This document shows, in pieces, positions 45,327-54,737 of a DNA stretch of 64,000 bases. Below the pieces are notes generated by a model that was not told where the DNA came from, ran no database searches, and worked only from the letters and a program-made list of their open reading frames with translations. The position numbers were made by a program, and so were the translations under genes. Each line of letters opens with the position of its first letter. Position 1 is the first letter of the stretch. Source of the stretch: Croceivirga sp. (GTDB lineage Bacteria > Bacteroidota > Bacteroidia > Flavobacteriales > Flavobacteriaceae); NCBI GenBank assembly GCA_028284665.1, contig JANQRG010000035.1, positions 247,750-311,749 on the forward strand, read 5' to 3'.

Positions 45327-47513
45327 CTATTTTACAAATAGTAATTCCCGGTATTTGGTTAACGGCCAGAGGTCATCCGGCACCAGACGCTCTAAAGCAT
45401 CCGCGTGTTCCCGAATACTATCAAAATAGGGTTTGATCGTGTTGCAATAGGTTTGCGCTTTTTTGGCTACCGTGGCCAGATTATCTGCCCGGTTTTTTGC
45501 ATCCCGCATGGCATCCGTTACTTTTTTCATTTCGGCAACGTGACCGGCGGTTTGTTCCAGAATATTGAGTTGGGCTTCGGTAAAGCCTTTATGCGCCGCC
45601 CCATATACCTCCTTTAGACCAGTAACGTTGGTGAGCAATTGATTTTGATAGGCCACCGCAGCTGGTATGATATGATTGTAGACCAATTCTCCCAGAATAC
45701 GGCCTTCTATCTGCAAGTGGAAAACATAGTTATCCAGTTCTACCTCCTGGTGGGCTTTCAATTCGGTTGCACTCATCACCTCGGTAACTTTGAACAGTGC
45801 AATGCTCTCCTTAGCGGTCAGTACCTGCAGTGCCTCCGGGGCATTTCGGTTATGGCTTAATTTCCGTTTGCGGGCCTCTTCCTGCCAGTTAAAACTATAG
45901 CCATCCCCATCAAAGCGAATTCGTTTGGAGGTCTTGATGTATTCCCGCAACACGTTGAATACTGCCTCATCTTTTTTTAACTGCTTCCCTTCGATCAAGG
46001 CATCTACTTCTTTCTTAAAATCCTTGAGTTGTTTGGCCATAATGGTATTGAGTACCGTCATGGGTTTGGCACAATTCATCTTGGCCCCTACCCCACGCAT
46101 CTCAAACTTATTACCGGTAAAGGCAAAGGGCGAAGTACGATTTCTATCCGTATTGTCTAGTAAGATCTCGGGGATTTTACCCACCACGTTGAGTTTCAAT
46201 TCTGTTTTTTCTTTAGGGGACAGCTTTCCTTTGGAAACGCCTTCCAATTCATCCAGGACATTGGCCAGTTGCTCACCAATAAAAATGGAGATGATCGCGG
46301 GAGGGGCTTCGTTAGCCCCCAGTCGATGATCGTTACTAGCGGAAGCAATGGAAGAACGCAACAATTCTTCATAATTATCTACCGCTTTTATTGTGTTTAC
46401 AAAAAAGGTGAGGAATTGTAAATTCTTCATCGGGGTGGTCCCCGGACTGAGCAGATTTACCCCCGTATCCGTAGCCAGGGACCAGTTGTTGTGTTTCCCT
46501 GACCCGTTAATCCCGGAAAAAGGCTTTTCGTGAAACAGCACCTTAAAGCCATGCCGATCCGCGATCTCTTCCATGATATCCATCAGTAGCAGATTGTGGT
46601 CTACGGAAAGGTTAGCTTCTTCAAAAACAGGCGCCATTTCGAATTGGTTAGGGGCGACCTCGTTGTGACGGGTTTTCACCGGAATCCCTAACAACATACA
46701 TTCTTGTTCCAAAGCACTCATAAAACCGAGTACCCTGCTCGGGATCACTCCAAAGTAATGATCATCCAGTTGCTGTTCTTTGGCTGCCGAATTCCCCACC
46801 AACGTACGGCCCGTCATTAAAATATCCGGTCGGGACTGCGCCAGGGCTTTGTCCACTAAAAAGTATTCCTGCTCCCATCCCAAGGTGGCATGCACCTTCC
46901 GCACATTTTTGTCAAAATACTGTGCCACAGCAGTAGCGGCATCATCTACGGCATGTAGCGCCCGTAACAAAGGGGCTTTATTATCCAGGGCCTCACCGGT
47001 ATAGGATACAAAAATAGTTGGAATACAAAGTGTTGTTTTATAGATGAAAGCGGGTGAGGTAGGATCCCATGCTGTATAGCCTCTGGCTTCAAAGGTATTT
47101 CGCAAGCCGCCACTGGGAAAACTGGACGCATCCGGCTCCTGCTGCACCAATTGTTTCCCGCCAAACCGCTCCAAAGCCCTTCCATCGGGTTGTACATCGA
47201 AAAAGGCGTCGTGTTTTTCGGCCGTAGCCCCGGTCAGGGGTTGAAACCAATGGGTATAATGTGTAGCGCCCAGGGAAAGCGCCCAGGCTTTCATACCCTC
47301 CGCCACTTGTCCGGCAATTTTCCGATCTATTTTGTTCCCGGAAAAAATAGCAGCCTGCACCTTCTCATAGGCTTCCTCAGATAAGAATTGCTGCATCTTT
47401 TCATTGTTAAAAACATTTCTCCCAAATAAAGCTGACCGTTTTTCCCCTTCGGTAATGGGCAAACTGATCCTATTGCGACTTTCAGATAATGCTTCAAATC
47501 TCATCTTTAACAT
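45327..47513 (-). CDS. glnN: Glutamine synthetase type III
   Basis: A 728-residue GSIII, the large form common in Bacteroidota. Family marks: FGRNVFNNEKM at the N-terminus, THYTHWFQPLTGATAEKHDAFF, GWEQEYFLVDK (metal-binding Glu), NQFEMAPVFEEANLSVDHN, FSGINGSGKHNNWSLATDTG and SIASASNDHRLGANEAPPAIIS. It makes glutamine from glutamate, ammonia and ATP. Divergent from the type II enzyme with about 200 bp between them. Confidence 0.95.
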   Translation of the reverse strand: MLKMRFEALSESRNRISLPITEGEKRSALFGRNVFNNEKMQQFLSEEAYEKVQAAIFSGNKIDRKIAGQVAEGMKAWALSLGATHYTHWFQPLTGATAEKHDAFFDVQPDGRALERFGGKQLVQQEPDASSFPSGGLRNTFEARGYTAWDPTSPAFIYKTTLCIPTIFVSYTGEALDNKAPLLRALHAVDDAATAVAQYFDKNVRKVHATLGWEQEYFLVDKALAQSRPDILMTGRTLVGNSAAKEQQLDDHYFGVIPSRVLGFMSALEQECMLLGIPVKTRHNEVAPNQFEMAPVFEEANLSVDHNLLLMDIMEEIADRHGFKVLFHEKPFSGINGSGKHNNWSLATDTGVNLLSPGTTPMKNLQFLTFFVNTIKAVDNYEELLRSSIASASNDHRLGANEAPPAIISIFIGEQLANVLDELEGVSKGKLSPKEKTELKLNVVGKIPEILLDNTDRNRTSPFAFTGNKFEMRGVGAKMNCAKPMTVLNTIMAKQLKDFKKEVDALIEGKQLKKDEAVFNVLREYIKTSKRIRFDGDGYSFNWQEEARKRKLSHNRNAPEALQVLTAKESIALFKVTEVMSATELKAHQEVELDNYVFHLQIEGRILGELVYNHIIPAAVAYQNQLLTNVTGLKEVYGAAHKGFTEAQLNILEQTAGHVAEMKKVTDAMRDAKNRADNLATVAKKAQTYCNTIKPYFDSIREHADALERLVPDDLWPLTKYRELLFVK

Positions 47514-47585
47514 TGGCCTATCATTTAACAGGTAAAATTAACAAATTGTCAGCATGGACGAAAAAAAATGCTTTTTTATCAGCAT

Positions 47586-47649
47586 ACCCCTTAAAAAACA
47601 GGGGCAACTAAAATTTTGCAAAATATTTTTGCTTTTACCCCTTAAAAAA
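47586..47649. promoter_or_regulatory. Direct repeats between divergent glutamine synthetase genes
   Basis: ACCCCTTAAAAAA occurs at 47586-47598 and again at 47637-47649, 51 bp apart. The first copy is also part of the inverted repeat CCCCT-TAAAAAAC-AGGGG (47587-47604). The pair lies in the shared upstream region of glnN and the GSII gene, so a nitrogen-responsive operator is plausible but unproven. Confidence 0.5.
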
Positions 47650-47715
47650 ACCATATTAATCAATGGATTTAAATATTTTTGTCGCTTAGTGAATTTTTTA
47701 AAACCACCACAGATT

Positions 47716-48726
47716 ATGAGCAAATCTAAATTAGAGTATATCTGGTTGGATGGATATATTCCAACGGCCAACATGAGAAGTAAAACTAAAATTGAAAAAG
47801 ATTTTAGCGGCAAGTTGGAAGACTGCCCTATTTGGTCATTTGACGGAAGTTCTACCCAACAAGCGGAAGGAGGCTCTTCGGATTGTCTATTGAAACCGGT
47901 AGCTATTTTTCCGGACCCCGCACGGCACAACGGGTATTTAGTTATTGCTGAAGTATTAAATCCAGACGGCACTCCGCACGAATCTAACTCCAGAGCTACC
48001 ATTGATGATGAAAATGACGATTTCTGGTTTGGTTTTGAGCAGGAATACTTTATTATGGATACCGAGACCCAATTGCCTTTAGGGTTCCCTATGGGAGGAT
48101 ATCCTGGCCCACAAGGATTGTACTACTGTTCTGTTGGGGGTAGGAATACCCACGGACGGGAATTGGTAGAACGGCATGCGGATATGTGTTTGGAAGCAGG
48201 TATTAACTTTGAAGGTATTAACCAGGAAGTAGCTTGTGGCCAGTGGGAATTCCAGATCTTTGCCAAAGGGGCCAAAAACGCCGGAGACCAGGTGTGGGCC
48301 GCTCGTTATCTGTTAGACCGATTAACCGAAGAATACGGATTTTATATTGACTACCATCCAAAACCGATAAAAGGAGACTGGAACGGTTCCGGAATGCACG
48401 CTAACTTCTCCGATACTGTCTTAAGAACGGCAGGAAATAAAGAAATTTATGAAAAAATCTGTGAGGCTTTCCGACCTGTGACCGAAGAACATATAGAAGT
48501 GTACGGAGAGTTTAACGATGAGCGTTTAACCGGATTACACGAAACCCAATCCATCCACGAATTTAGTTATGGTGTATCCGATAGAGGTGCATCCATCCGA
48601 ATCCCTATTGCTACTGTAGAGAGTGGCTGGAAGGGCTGGTTGGAAGACCGAAGACCCGCTTCCAATGCCGATCCTTACAAAGTAGCGGCTCGGATCATTA
48701 AAACTGTAAAATCTGCAGAAGTCTAG
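47716..48726 (+). CDS. glnA: Glutamine synthetase type II (eukaryote-like)
   Basis: A 336-residue GSII. Seen: YIWLDGYIP, WSFDGSSTQQAEGGSSDC, DFWFGFEQEYFIMD (metal Glu), GFPMGGYPGPQGLYYC, NQEVACGQWEFQI, GDWNGSGMHANFS and TQSIHEFSYGVSDRGASIRIP. The open frame extends to 47554 but the 54-residue extension lacks family similarity and runs over the repeats, so ATG 47716 is used. Ammonia assimilation with GSIII; the intergenic region is shared. Confidence 0.95.
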   Translation: MSKSKLEYIWLDGYIPTANMRSKTKIEKDFSGKLEDCPIWSFDGSSTQQAEGGSSDCLLKPVAIFPDPARHNGYLVIAEVLNPDGTPHESNSRATIDDENDDFWFGFEQEYFIMDTETQLPLGFPMGGYPGPQGLYYCSVGGRNTHGRELVERHADMCLEAGINFEGINQEVACGQWEFQIFAKGAKNAGDQVWAARYLLDRLTEEYGFYIDYHPKPIKGDWNGSGMHANFSDTVLRTAGNKEIYEKICEAFRPVTEEHIEVYGEFNDERLTGLHETQSIHEFSYGVSDRGASIRIPIATVESGWKGWLEDRRPASNADPYKVAARIIKTVKSAEV

Positions 48727-48751
48727 TAAATTAATTGTTGCTTTAATCAGA

Positions 48752-48778
48752 AAACCGTCTTTTCTTTAAAGGCGGTTT
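48752..48778. terminator. Terminator between glnA and converging gene
   Basis: AAACCGTCTTT / AAAGGCGGTTT stem with one G-T pair and a 5 nt loop, flanked by As on the left and a T-run on the right. Works in both orientations for the converging genes. Confidence 0.8.
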
Positions 48779-48779
48779 T

Positions 48780-50465
48780 TTATTGCCTTGATTGTAGTGG
48801 CGTATTCATCCAAAACTCATCAAAGTTATCAGGCCGCACTATAGGTTGATCTTTAAAGATGGGCCGGTCCTTTTTCATTATAGCTTCAATCGGAGGAATC
48901 CGTATGGTATCTCTAACTAGCTGTTGGGTAAAAAACTCTCTGAATTGATGGTATTCTTCAAAAACAAAACTATTCAGGAGATTGCCATCAACGTCCTTAA
49001 TATTTACAAAATCAAATTCGAAAAAACGCTCCATCGCAGCTGGGGTTGCCGCATTCCCGGCCCGGTGGTAATCGGCGATTATTTCTTCAATTGCGCTTTC
49101 TTCCGGATACACAAGGATCCCATTTTGGGTGTTGATGATTTCCCGAATCCCCATTTTTTTCTTTCTGTATTTTAGGTGAATATTGGGTTCGCCCTGCTCC
49201 ACAAAAAATATCGGGGGTTTGTTCGCTCTTATCACAAAACATTTTCTTTCTAAATCAAGGACAATTTTCTCCACCTTAAAATAGGATCTGTTCACTTTAA
49301 ATACATTATGGAAAGAAATGTAATTCAAATACATTTTTCCATTATGTTCTTCATATCCTAAAGCAAGTTCGAAAATTAGATTTTCGGCATCCTCATTTTT
49401 CGATTTTCGCGTTTTGGGCCCGTTAAAGTCATATAGCGTATACTCAAATTTATGAATGGCGTAGGTTGACTGAGCAACGTAAAATCTCCCAACAGCTTTA
49501 AAAGCACTATTTCTTTTAAGATTCGAGGGATCATGTAGACCATAAACCGATCTAAAATTTACATTACTGTTATTTTCGAATGAACCATCCTCGTCATTCC
49601 TGGGTTGATCTTTTTCCAATTGGACAACATACATTCGTTTTCCATTGATTTCGGCATCCCTTTGTCTTGAAAAACTATGATTTCTAAGGAGGTCTTTGTT
49701 CAATCTGTTTACAAAAGAAAAGGTATTCACATCATAATTGCGGATGGGGTCATGAATGCGTAAAATGTTGAACTCATTCCCTCCAAAATCGTGTAGGAAA
49801 GCGTTTTTGATTATTTTTTGTTGGGTCCTGTAGTCATAGGGATTATCGGCAATAGAATCGCGTTTAAAATCACGATTGGCTTTATAATCATACATCTGAA
49901 TCTTTGTATGGTCTAAGTCATTCTGGCCAAAGCCCATGTCGGTTATATGTAACAGCGCCTCGTTAAGGTTTATGTATTCGTTTTCCTTAAGTTGGTAATC
50001 CCTGTAATAGCCTACGTAGGCAAAGGGAACCGTGGGATAATTCCGAGGAATCCGTTCAATAGCTCTTTTGATTATTTGTCGGGGGGAGGGAGGCTTTTTT
50101 CGTCTCCCCACTAAAACAGCCTCTTGAAGTTCAAGGGGCTGCGGTTCCAATCTAATTGTAGTATTGAAATCGGGAGAGAGGTCCGAAAGTCTGATCTTCT
50201 TTTTTTTATAGCCCAAACAGGAGATAACAAGGGTCTCTCCCAAATTCATAAAACGTTGTGGTATGCGGAAACCACCATCTTGATTGGAAATCACTCCAAT
50301 CGCTTTTTCTTGTAAACGGATGGTGGCAAAAACCACTGGTGCATTGGTGTTCTTGTCAACCAGGGTGCCCCGAATAAAGTCGTCTTCCTGTCCAAACGCA
50401 AGCGCTCCGCATACCATGAATAGTAGCAAACAGATCCGGATTTTAGGCTTCATTATCTTTACCAT
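48780..50465 (-). CDS. Exported protein with CarboxypepD_reg-like domain
   Basis: A 561-residue protein: signal peptide, a CarboxypepD_reg-like beta-sandwich (IRGTLVDKNTNAPVVFATIRLQEK ... LVISCLGYKKKKIRLSDL, residues about 28-105) and a long C-terminal domain beginning ELQEAVLVGRRKKPPSPRQIIKRAIERIP. This architecture is frequent in Bacteroidota surface proteins. ATG 50453 is an alternative start. Function unknown. Confidence 0.78.
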   Translation of the reverse strand: MVKIMKPKIRICLLLFMVCGALAFGQEDDFIRGTLVDKNTNAPVVFATIRLQEKAIGVISNQDGGFRIPQRFMNLGETLVISCLGYKKKKIRLSDLSPDFNTTIRLEPQPLELQEAVLVGRRKKPPSPRQIIKRAIERIPRNYPTVPFAYVGYYRDYQLKENEYINLNEALLHITDMGFGQNDLDHTKIQMYDYKANRDFKRDSIADNPYDYRTQQKIIKNAFLHDFGGNEFNILRIHDPIRNYDVNTFSFVNRLNKDLLRNHSFSRQRDAEINGKRMYVVQLEKDQPRNDEDGSFENNSNVNFRSVYGLHDPSNLKRNSAFKAVGRFYVAQSTYAIHKFEYTLYDFNGPKTRKSKNEDAENLIFELALGYEEHNGKMYLNYISFHNVFKVNRSYFKVEKIVLDLERKCFVIRANKPPIFFVEQGEPNIHLKYRKKKMGIREIINTQNGILVYPEESAIEEIIADYHRAGNAATPAAMERFFEFDFVNIKDVDGNLLNSFVFEEYHQFREFFTQQLVRDTIRIPPIEAIMKKDRPIFKDQPIVRPDNFDEFWMNTPLQSRQ

Positions 50466-50548
50466 TAATAAAGTGAAGGGTATGCTTAGGCAATACTACC
50501 TCAAATTAGTATACATAAGTTGGTCCCCTTAAAAGTGTGGCCGGTTTT

Positions 50549-51487
50549 TTATAGGATCGTAGTATATACGAAAACAACATAACATCCCAACAATATCACT
50601 CCATCCCGCCATCCCAGACGCAATCCTTTTGGAAAAAACACCAGGGGAAGGATCAGGAAAGAGATCCCCAACATCCAAAAAATATCGCTGGTCAACAACC
50701 GCTGGTCAACTACCTGGATTGGTGTAATTACAGAGGTGATCCCCAGAACCGCCAGCAGGTTAAAGATGTTGGAACCAATCAAATTCCCCACGGAAATAGC
50801 CTTTTCCTTTTTAAGTATGGCAATAATAGATGCAGCTAATTCCGGGATACTGGTTCCTATGGAAACTATGGTAATCCCGATGACCCGTTCGCTTACACCT
50901 AAGGAAACCGCCAGGTTCTTTGCTCCGTTGATTAGTAATTCTGAACCTCCCCATAGGGCAGTACCTCCTATTACCAGGAACAATAGTGTTTTGTAGAAGG
51001 GTAATAGCACGTCATCTTCGGGCATCTCATCTACCACGGCCGTTTTCTGGAACCGTAATAAATAGACCAAAAACAGGAAGAGGCATACCACTAAAATTGC
51101 GCCTTCATACCGTTGCAACAGCCCATCAAAATAAATGAACCCTACAAAAAGTAAACTAGCGACCATCATTACGGGCCAGTCTGTGATATAAAAACTCTTA
51201 CGCACCTCAATACTTCCCAGGATGACAGTAACGGCCAATACAAGGGCAAGATTGGCGATATTGGAACCTACCACATTGCCAAGGGCAAGGTCCGGGGAAC
51301 CATCCAGGGCCGCTTTGATACTAACGATAAGTTCAGGGGCCGAAGTAGCAAAAGAAACCACGGTCATCCCAATTACAATTTTGGGTATGGCCAAACGCAA
51401 CGAAAGCGCTACAGCGGCTTTCAACAACCAATTTCCCCCGGCAATTAACAGGGCTAATCCAGCTACAATTAAAAAGACATCTAGCAT
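50549..51487 (-). CDS. Calcium/sodium antiporter, CaCA family
   Basis: A 312-residue membrane protein with the two inverted alpha-repeats of the family: VSFATSAPELIVSIKA...LGNVVGSNIANL and VSIGTSIPELAASI...VGNLIGSNIFNL, which line the ion path. About ten helices. The ATG at 51487 is preferred because the upstream 16 residues from 51535 are not hydrophobic or conserved. YrbG-like; exchanges calcium for sodium or potassium. Confidence 0.92.
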   Translation of the reverse strand: MLDVFLIVAGLALLIAGGNWLLKAAVALSLRLAIPKIVIGMTVVSFATSAPELIVSIKAALDGSPDLALGNVVGSNIANLALVLAVTVILGSIEVRKSFYITDWPVMMVASLLFVGFIYFDGLLQRYEGAILVVCLFLFLVYLLRFQKTAVVDEMPEDDVLLPFYKTLLFLVIGGTALWGGSELLINGAKNLAVSLGVSERVIGITIVSIGTSIPELAASIIAILKKEKAISVGNLIGSNIFNLLAVLGITSVITPIQVVDQRLLTSDIFWMLGISFLILPLVFFPKGLRLGWRDGVILLGCYVVFVYTTIL

Positions 51488-51567
51488 AAATGGCTGTTCT
51501 GAACGGCAAATATAGCCTATGCCAGAGAGGAACATGCCAGAATTTTCAGAAAAGAAAAACTAAACAA

Positions 51568-51602
51568 ATAGTTAAATAACTATAAAAATAGTTGTATAAC
51601 TA
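51568..51602. promoter_or_regulatory. Twin palindromic operators of the BlaI-type repressor
   Basis: TAGTTAAATAACTA (51569-51582) and TAGTTGTATAACTA (51589-51602) share the dyad TAGTT-N4-AACTA; centres are 20 bp apart, two helical turns. They end 13 bp before the repressor ATG. BlaI/MecI repressors bind paired dyads of this size in front of their own operons, so autoregulation is likely. Confidence 0.75.
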
Positions 51603-51615
51603 AAAAAGCAGTGAT

Positions 51616-51999
51616 ATGTTTGAAATGAAAACAGGTAGTATGGAGAAACTTACGAACAAAGAAGAAGAAATAATGAAGATCGTTTGGCGCCTTAAAAAAG
51701 CCTTTGTCAAAGAGATCCTGGCAGAGATACCAGGGGACAAACCCCATTATAACACCTTATCTACTATAGTCCGGAACCTCCAGGAAAAGGGATTTGTAGA
51801 TCACGAGGCTTTTGGGAATACCCACCGCTACTTTCCAGTGATCAGTATGGAGCATTATCGGAAAAGGTTTGTGAGTACTACGCTAGCTGATTACTTCGGC
51901 AACTCCTATAAAGATCTGGTCTCTCATTTTGCCCGGGAGGAAAAGATATCTGTAGAAGAACTCAGGGAAATTATTACGCTAATCGAAAACAAAAAATAA
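51616..51999 (+). CDS. BlaI/MecI-family transcriptional repressor
   Basis: A 127-residue winged-helix repressor: KLTNKEEEIMKIVWRLKKAFVKEILAEI, HYNTLSTIVRNLQEKGFVDHEAFGNTHRYFP, and a helical dimerisation tail. In this family proteolysis by the partner M56 sensor relieves repression. An alternative ATG exists at 51640. Its stop overlaps the next start (TAATG), giving translational coupling to the sensor. Confidence 0.92.
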   Translation: MFEMKTGSMEKLTNKEEEIMKIVWRLKKAFVKEILAEIPGDKPHYNTLSTIVRNLQEKGFVDHEAFGNTHRYFPVISMEHYRKRFVSTTLADYFGNSYKDLVSHFAREEKISVEELREIITLIENKK

Positions 52000-54194
52000 T
52001 GGAATTATTTTTCGTGTACCTTTTAAAATCATCTGCTATTCTTCTTCTATTTTTAGGTTCCTATCACCTATTCTTAAAAAAAGAAACGTTTTTTACCAGC
52101 AATCGTTTATTTCTAGTCGCTGGAATACTTATCGCCTTTGTTCTACCTTTCATCAGTATAACCAAGACCGTTTATGTTGAACCCACTCCAATCACAGCAA
52201 TAGAATTTGTTCCCAGCACTGCAGTAGTGGCTGTCGCCACAGAAGCGGTTTCTAAATTTGACTGGGCTACCCTTATGGTAACGATCTACTTGCTTGGAAT
52301 AGCCTATTTCACCTTCCGATTACTACTTCAACTGTATACAATACAAACTATAAAAAAGGAAAGTGACATTGTTTCGGAGGGGAACTTTTTTCATGTAAGG
52401 ACTCCCCAGCGTATCGCTCCCTTTTCGTTTTTTAAATACATTTTTTATTATCCAAAACAGTTTGCGGCGGGGGAACTACACACCATTTTATCGCATGAAA
52501 AGGTTCATGCTCGGGAACTCCATTCGATTGACATCCTGCTTACGGAAATCGTATTTATACTTCAATGGTTTAACCCGCCGGTCTGGTTCTATCGTGCTGC
52601 CATAAAACAAAATCTGGAGTTTTTGGCGGATTCAAAGACCTGTACGCTGGCTGAAGACAAAAAAAGGTATCAATATTTAATGCTGAAACAGGCGGTACAA
52701 AATAATAACATCGCCATTGTAAATCCATTTTTCAATTCCATCATCAAAAAACGAATAGTCATGTTAAATCAAACGCAATCCAAAAGGATCAACAAACTAA
52801 AACTCTTACTGGTACTTCCGTTACTTGCAGTTTTCGTACTAAGTTTCAACACTAGAGAGGAGGTTAAGTTTTTGGAAGGTACGGCTATAGTGGCACCCCT
52901 ACCGAAGACCGTAGTAGATTTTACCTCCCCACTCCATCGACAGGATATTAAAGCAATTTCTTCGGGTTTTGGCATGGCCAAAGACCCTGAAACAAAGGAG
53001 ATGAAATTTCATAACGGTATTGATCTTGTAGCTTCCATTGGAAAAGAAGTAGTAGCGACCGCTAATGGGAAAATCGCCACTTCCGCTCAAAATGGTAGCA
53101 ACGGGAAGTACATTATCATCGAGCATGAGGAGGGTTACACGTCTAAATATCTACATTTGAATGATAGACGCGTTAGCGCAGGAGATAAGGTAGTGGCCGG
53201 GGAAACCATTGGATATGTTGGGAGTACGGGAAAATCAACCGGACCCCATCTACATTTTGAGATCCTGAAATTCGGTCAGCCTATTGATCCGGCAAGCCTA
53301 ATCCCGTTTACGGCTACGCAAACAAGAATCAAGAAACCTCGTACGGAAGCGTCTAAAAAACCCCAACCCGTTAAAACTGTAGAACTCACCATCAATAAAG
53401 ACACCTCCAATGAGGAACTGGAAAAAATGAAAAAGGATCTGAATGAGGATGCCATTGATCTTAGCTATACCGTAGTCCGCAATGATAAACAAGAAATCAT
53501 TGACATCTCATTGCAACTAAGTGGCAAAAATTCCAGGGGGGAATCTTTTAGCGGTAACTATCAATCCAATTCGGGTGGTCCCATTTCTCCCATCTTTGTG
53601 CTTTTTGACGACGATGCAAATGCCATTTCCTTTGGAGGGGCCCGGCAGAAACGTTTTAGCATCCATAAAGATGGCAGTCATACCATGGTTTGGAATGGAT
53701 TCGATGAAATTGGGGAACATAACGATATCGTAGTTGTCAAGAAGGATGGGAAAAAGAAAGTTTATATTGATGGTAGCGAGGTAGACCACGATAACGTGAT
53801 CGATAGGGATGTTAATGTGGTGGTGATTGAAGATGAGGAGGATAACGCTGTAAAATTCAAAGTACATTCAACCGATGAAGATGGACATGAGGTAAGAATA
53901 CAGAAGCGCAAATCTAAGAAAGGAAATAGTGTTATGATCATCAAGGATTCCGATGACGAATCGGATATTGAAGTGGTGAACGGTAATGGCTTTTTCTTTG
54001 TTGACAATGATGATGATGAAGGCGATCCCCTCTACATTATAGATGGAAAAGAGGCCACCGCAAAACAGGTGAAAAAACTATCACCGAACGAAATTAAGAC
54101 TGTTGAAGTATCCAAAGGAAAAAGCGCCAAAAGAAAATACGGCAGAAAAGCTAAAAATGGAGTGGTTGAGTTTACCACAAAAAGCAAAAATTGA
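51999..54194 (+). CDS. BlaR1-type M56 metallopeptidase fused to an M23 peptidase domain and TonB-plug-like tail
   Basis: A 731-residue protein. The N-terminal part has membrane helices and the M56 zinc motif HEKVH (residues 166-170), ending at a helix near 265-280. Next comes an M23/LytM domain with HNGID (His338, Asp342) and HLHFE (His417, His419), all zinc ligands present. An acidic beta stretch follows, then PLYIIDGKEATAKQV...NGVVEFTTK, like the plug start of TonB-dependent receptors. M56 sensors in this phylum often have plug-like tails; an M23 domain in the same chain is unusual. Confidence 0.88.
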   Translation: MELFFVYLLKSSAILLLFLGSYHLFLKKETFFTSNRLFLVAGILIAFVLPFISITKTVYVEPTPITAIEFVPSTAVVAVATEAVSKFDWATLMVTIYLLGIAYFTFRLLLQLYTIQTIKKESDIVSEGNFFHVRTPQRIAPFSFFKYIFYYPKQFAAGELHTILSHEKVHARELHSIDILLTEIVFILQWFNPPVWFYRAAIKQNLEFLADSKTCTLAEDKKRYQYLMLKQAVQNNNIAIVNPFFNSIIKKRIVMLNQTQSKRINKLKLLLVLPLLAVFVLSFNTREEVKFLEGTAIVAPLPKTVVDFTSPLHRQDIKAISSGFGMAKDPETKEMKFHNGIDLVASIGKEVVATANGKIATSAQNGSNGKYIIIEHEEGYTSKYLHLNDRRVSAGDKVVAGETIGYVGSTGKSTGPHLHFEILKFGQPIDPASLIPFTATQTRIKKPRTEASKKPQPVKTVELTINKDTSNEELEKMKKDLNEDAIDLSYTVVRNDKQEIIDISLQLSGKNSRGESFSGNYQSNSGGPISPIFVLFDDDANAISFGGARQKRFSIHKDGSHTMVWNGFDEIGEHNDIVVVKKDGKKKVYIDGSEVDHDNVIDRDVNVVVIEDEEDNAVKFKVHSTDEDGHEVRIQKRKSKKGNSVMIIKDSDDESDIEVVNGNGFFFVDNDDDEGDPLYIIDGKEATAKQVKKLSPNEIKTVEVSKGKSAKRKYGRKAKNGVVEFTTKSKN

Positions 54195-54221
54195 TCTCAA
54201 GAATTCGTGGTAAAGCTCCTG

Positions 54222-54250
54222 AAAAACCGACCTGAACATGGTCGGTTTTT
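54222..54250 (+). terminator. Intrinsic terminator after blaI-M56 operon
   Basis: AAAAACCGACC / GGTCGGTTTTT stem with a 7 nt loop and a continuing T-run, 28 bp after the stop. The rest of the 543 bp gap is AT-rich and holds only the short ORF at 54563. Confidence 0.85.
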
Positions 54251-54562
54251 TTATTTCCTAAAAAATAGAAACCGACAAAAAGGACATTTTCCAAACGAAA
54301 TTGCCCTTGGTTTTTGGTTTTTCCTCAAAAAACCCCCTTCAACCCCTACACTTTTTTAGTAAAACCACAGGAAACTACTTCAACCCTTAAGATCTTCCAA
54401 GAAGGTCACTTAAATATTGAAGGTGAATACATTTTTTTGCTTACATTTTTGTATTCAATTTTAATATTTAGCATCAATTTATTTGCAACTATGACATTTC
54501 TCATTTTATATTGAAAAACAATCATCAACAAACGGAGTTTAGAAACAATCAAAACATCAATC

Positions 54563-54625
54563 ATGATAACCCTGGTAAAACTGTTGCTCACATTTATCCT
54601 TCTGTTACTAGAGGTGGTTTTGTGA
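54563..54625 (+). CDS. Possible 20-residue hydrophobic peptide
   Basis: ATG to TGA encodes MITLVKLLLTFILLLLEVVL, a single potential membrane helix, in the gap before the SPFH gene. It is too short to test by codon use and may be chance; hydrophobic peptides of this kind exist as membrane regulators or toxins. No function is claimed. Confidence 0.25.
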   Translation: MITLVKLLLTFILLLLEVVL

Positions 54626-54737
54626 GCAACATCATCACCACCGATTTCCTCATCTGAAATCAAAAAACTTTTGTCCAACCCCTGTCCGCCTATTTATCTG
54701 TATTAGATAGACAAGGCAGGCTTTAAATTTTAAACCT

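Noticed and set aside
47554..47715. An N-terminal extension of the type II glutamine synthetase
   Set aside because: The 54 residues resemble no GSII N-terminus and overlap the intergenic direct repeats; ATG 47716 gives the normal length.
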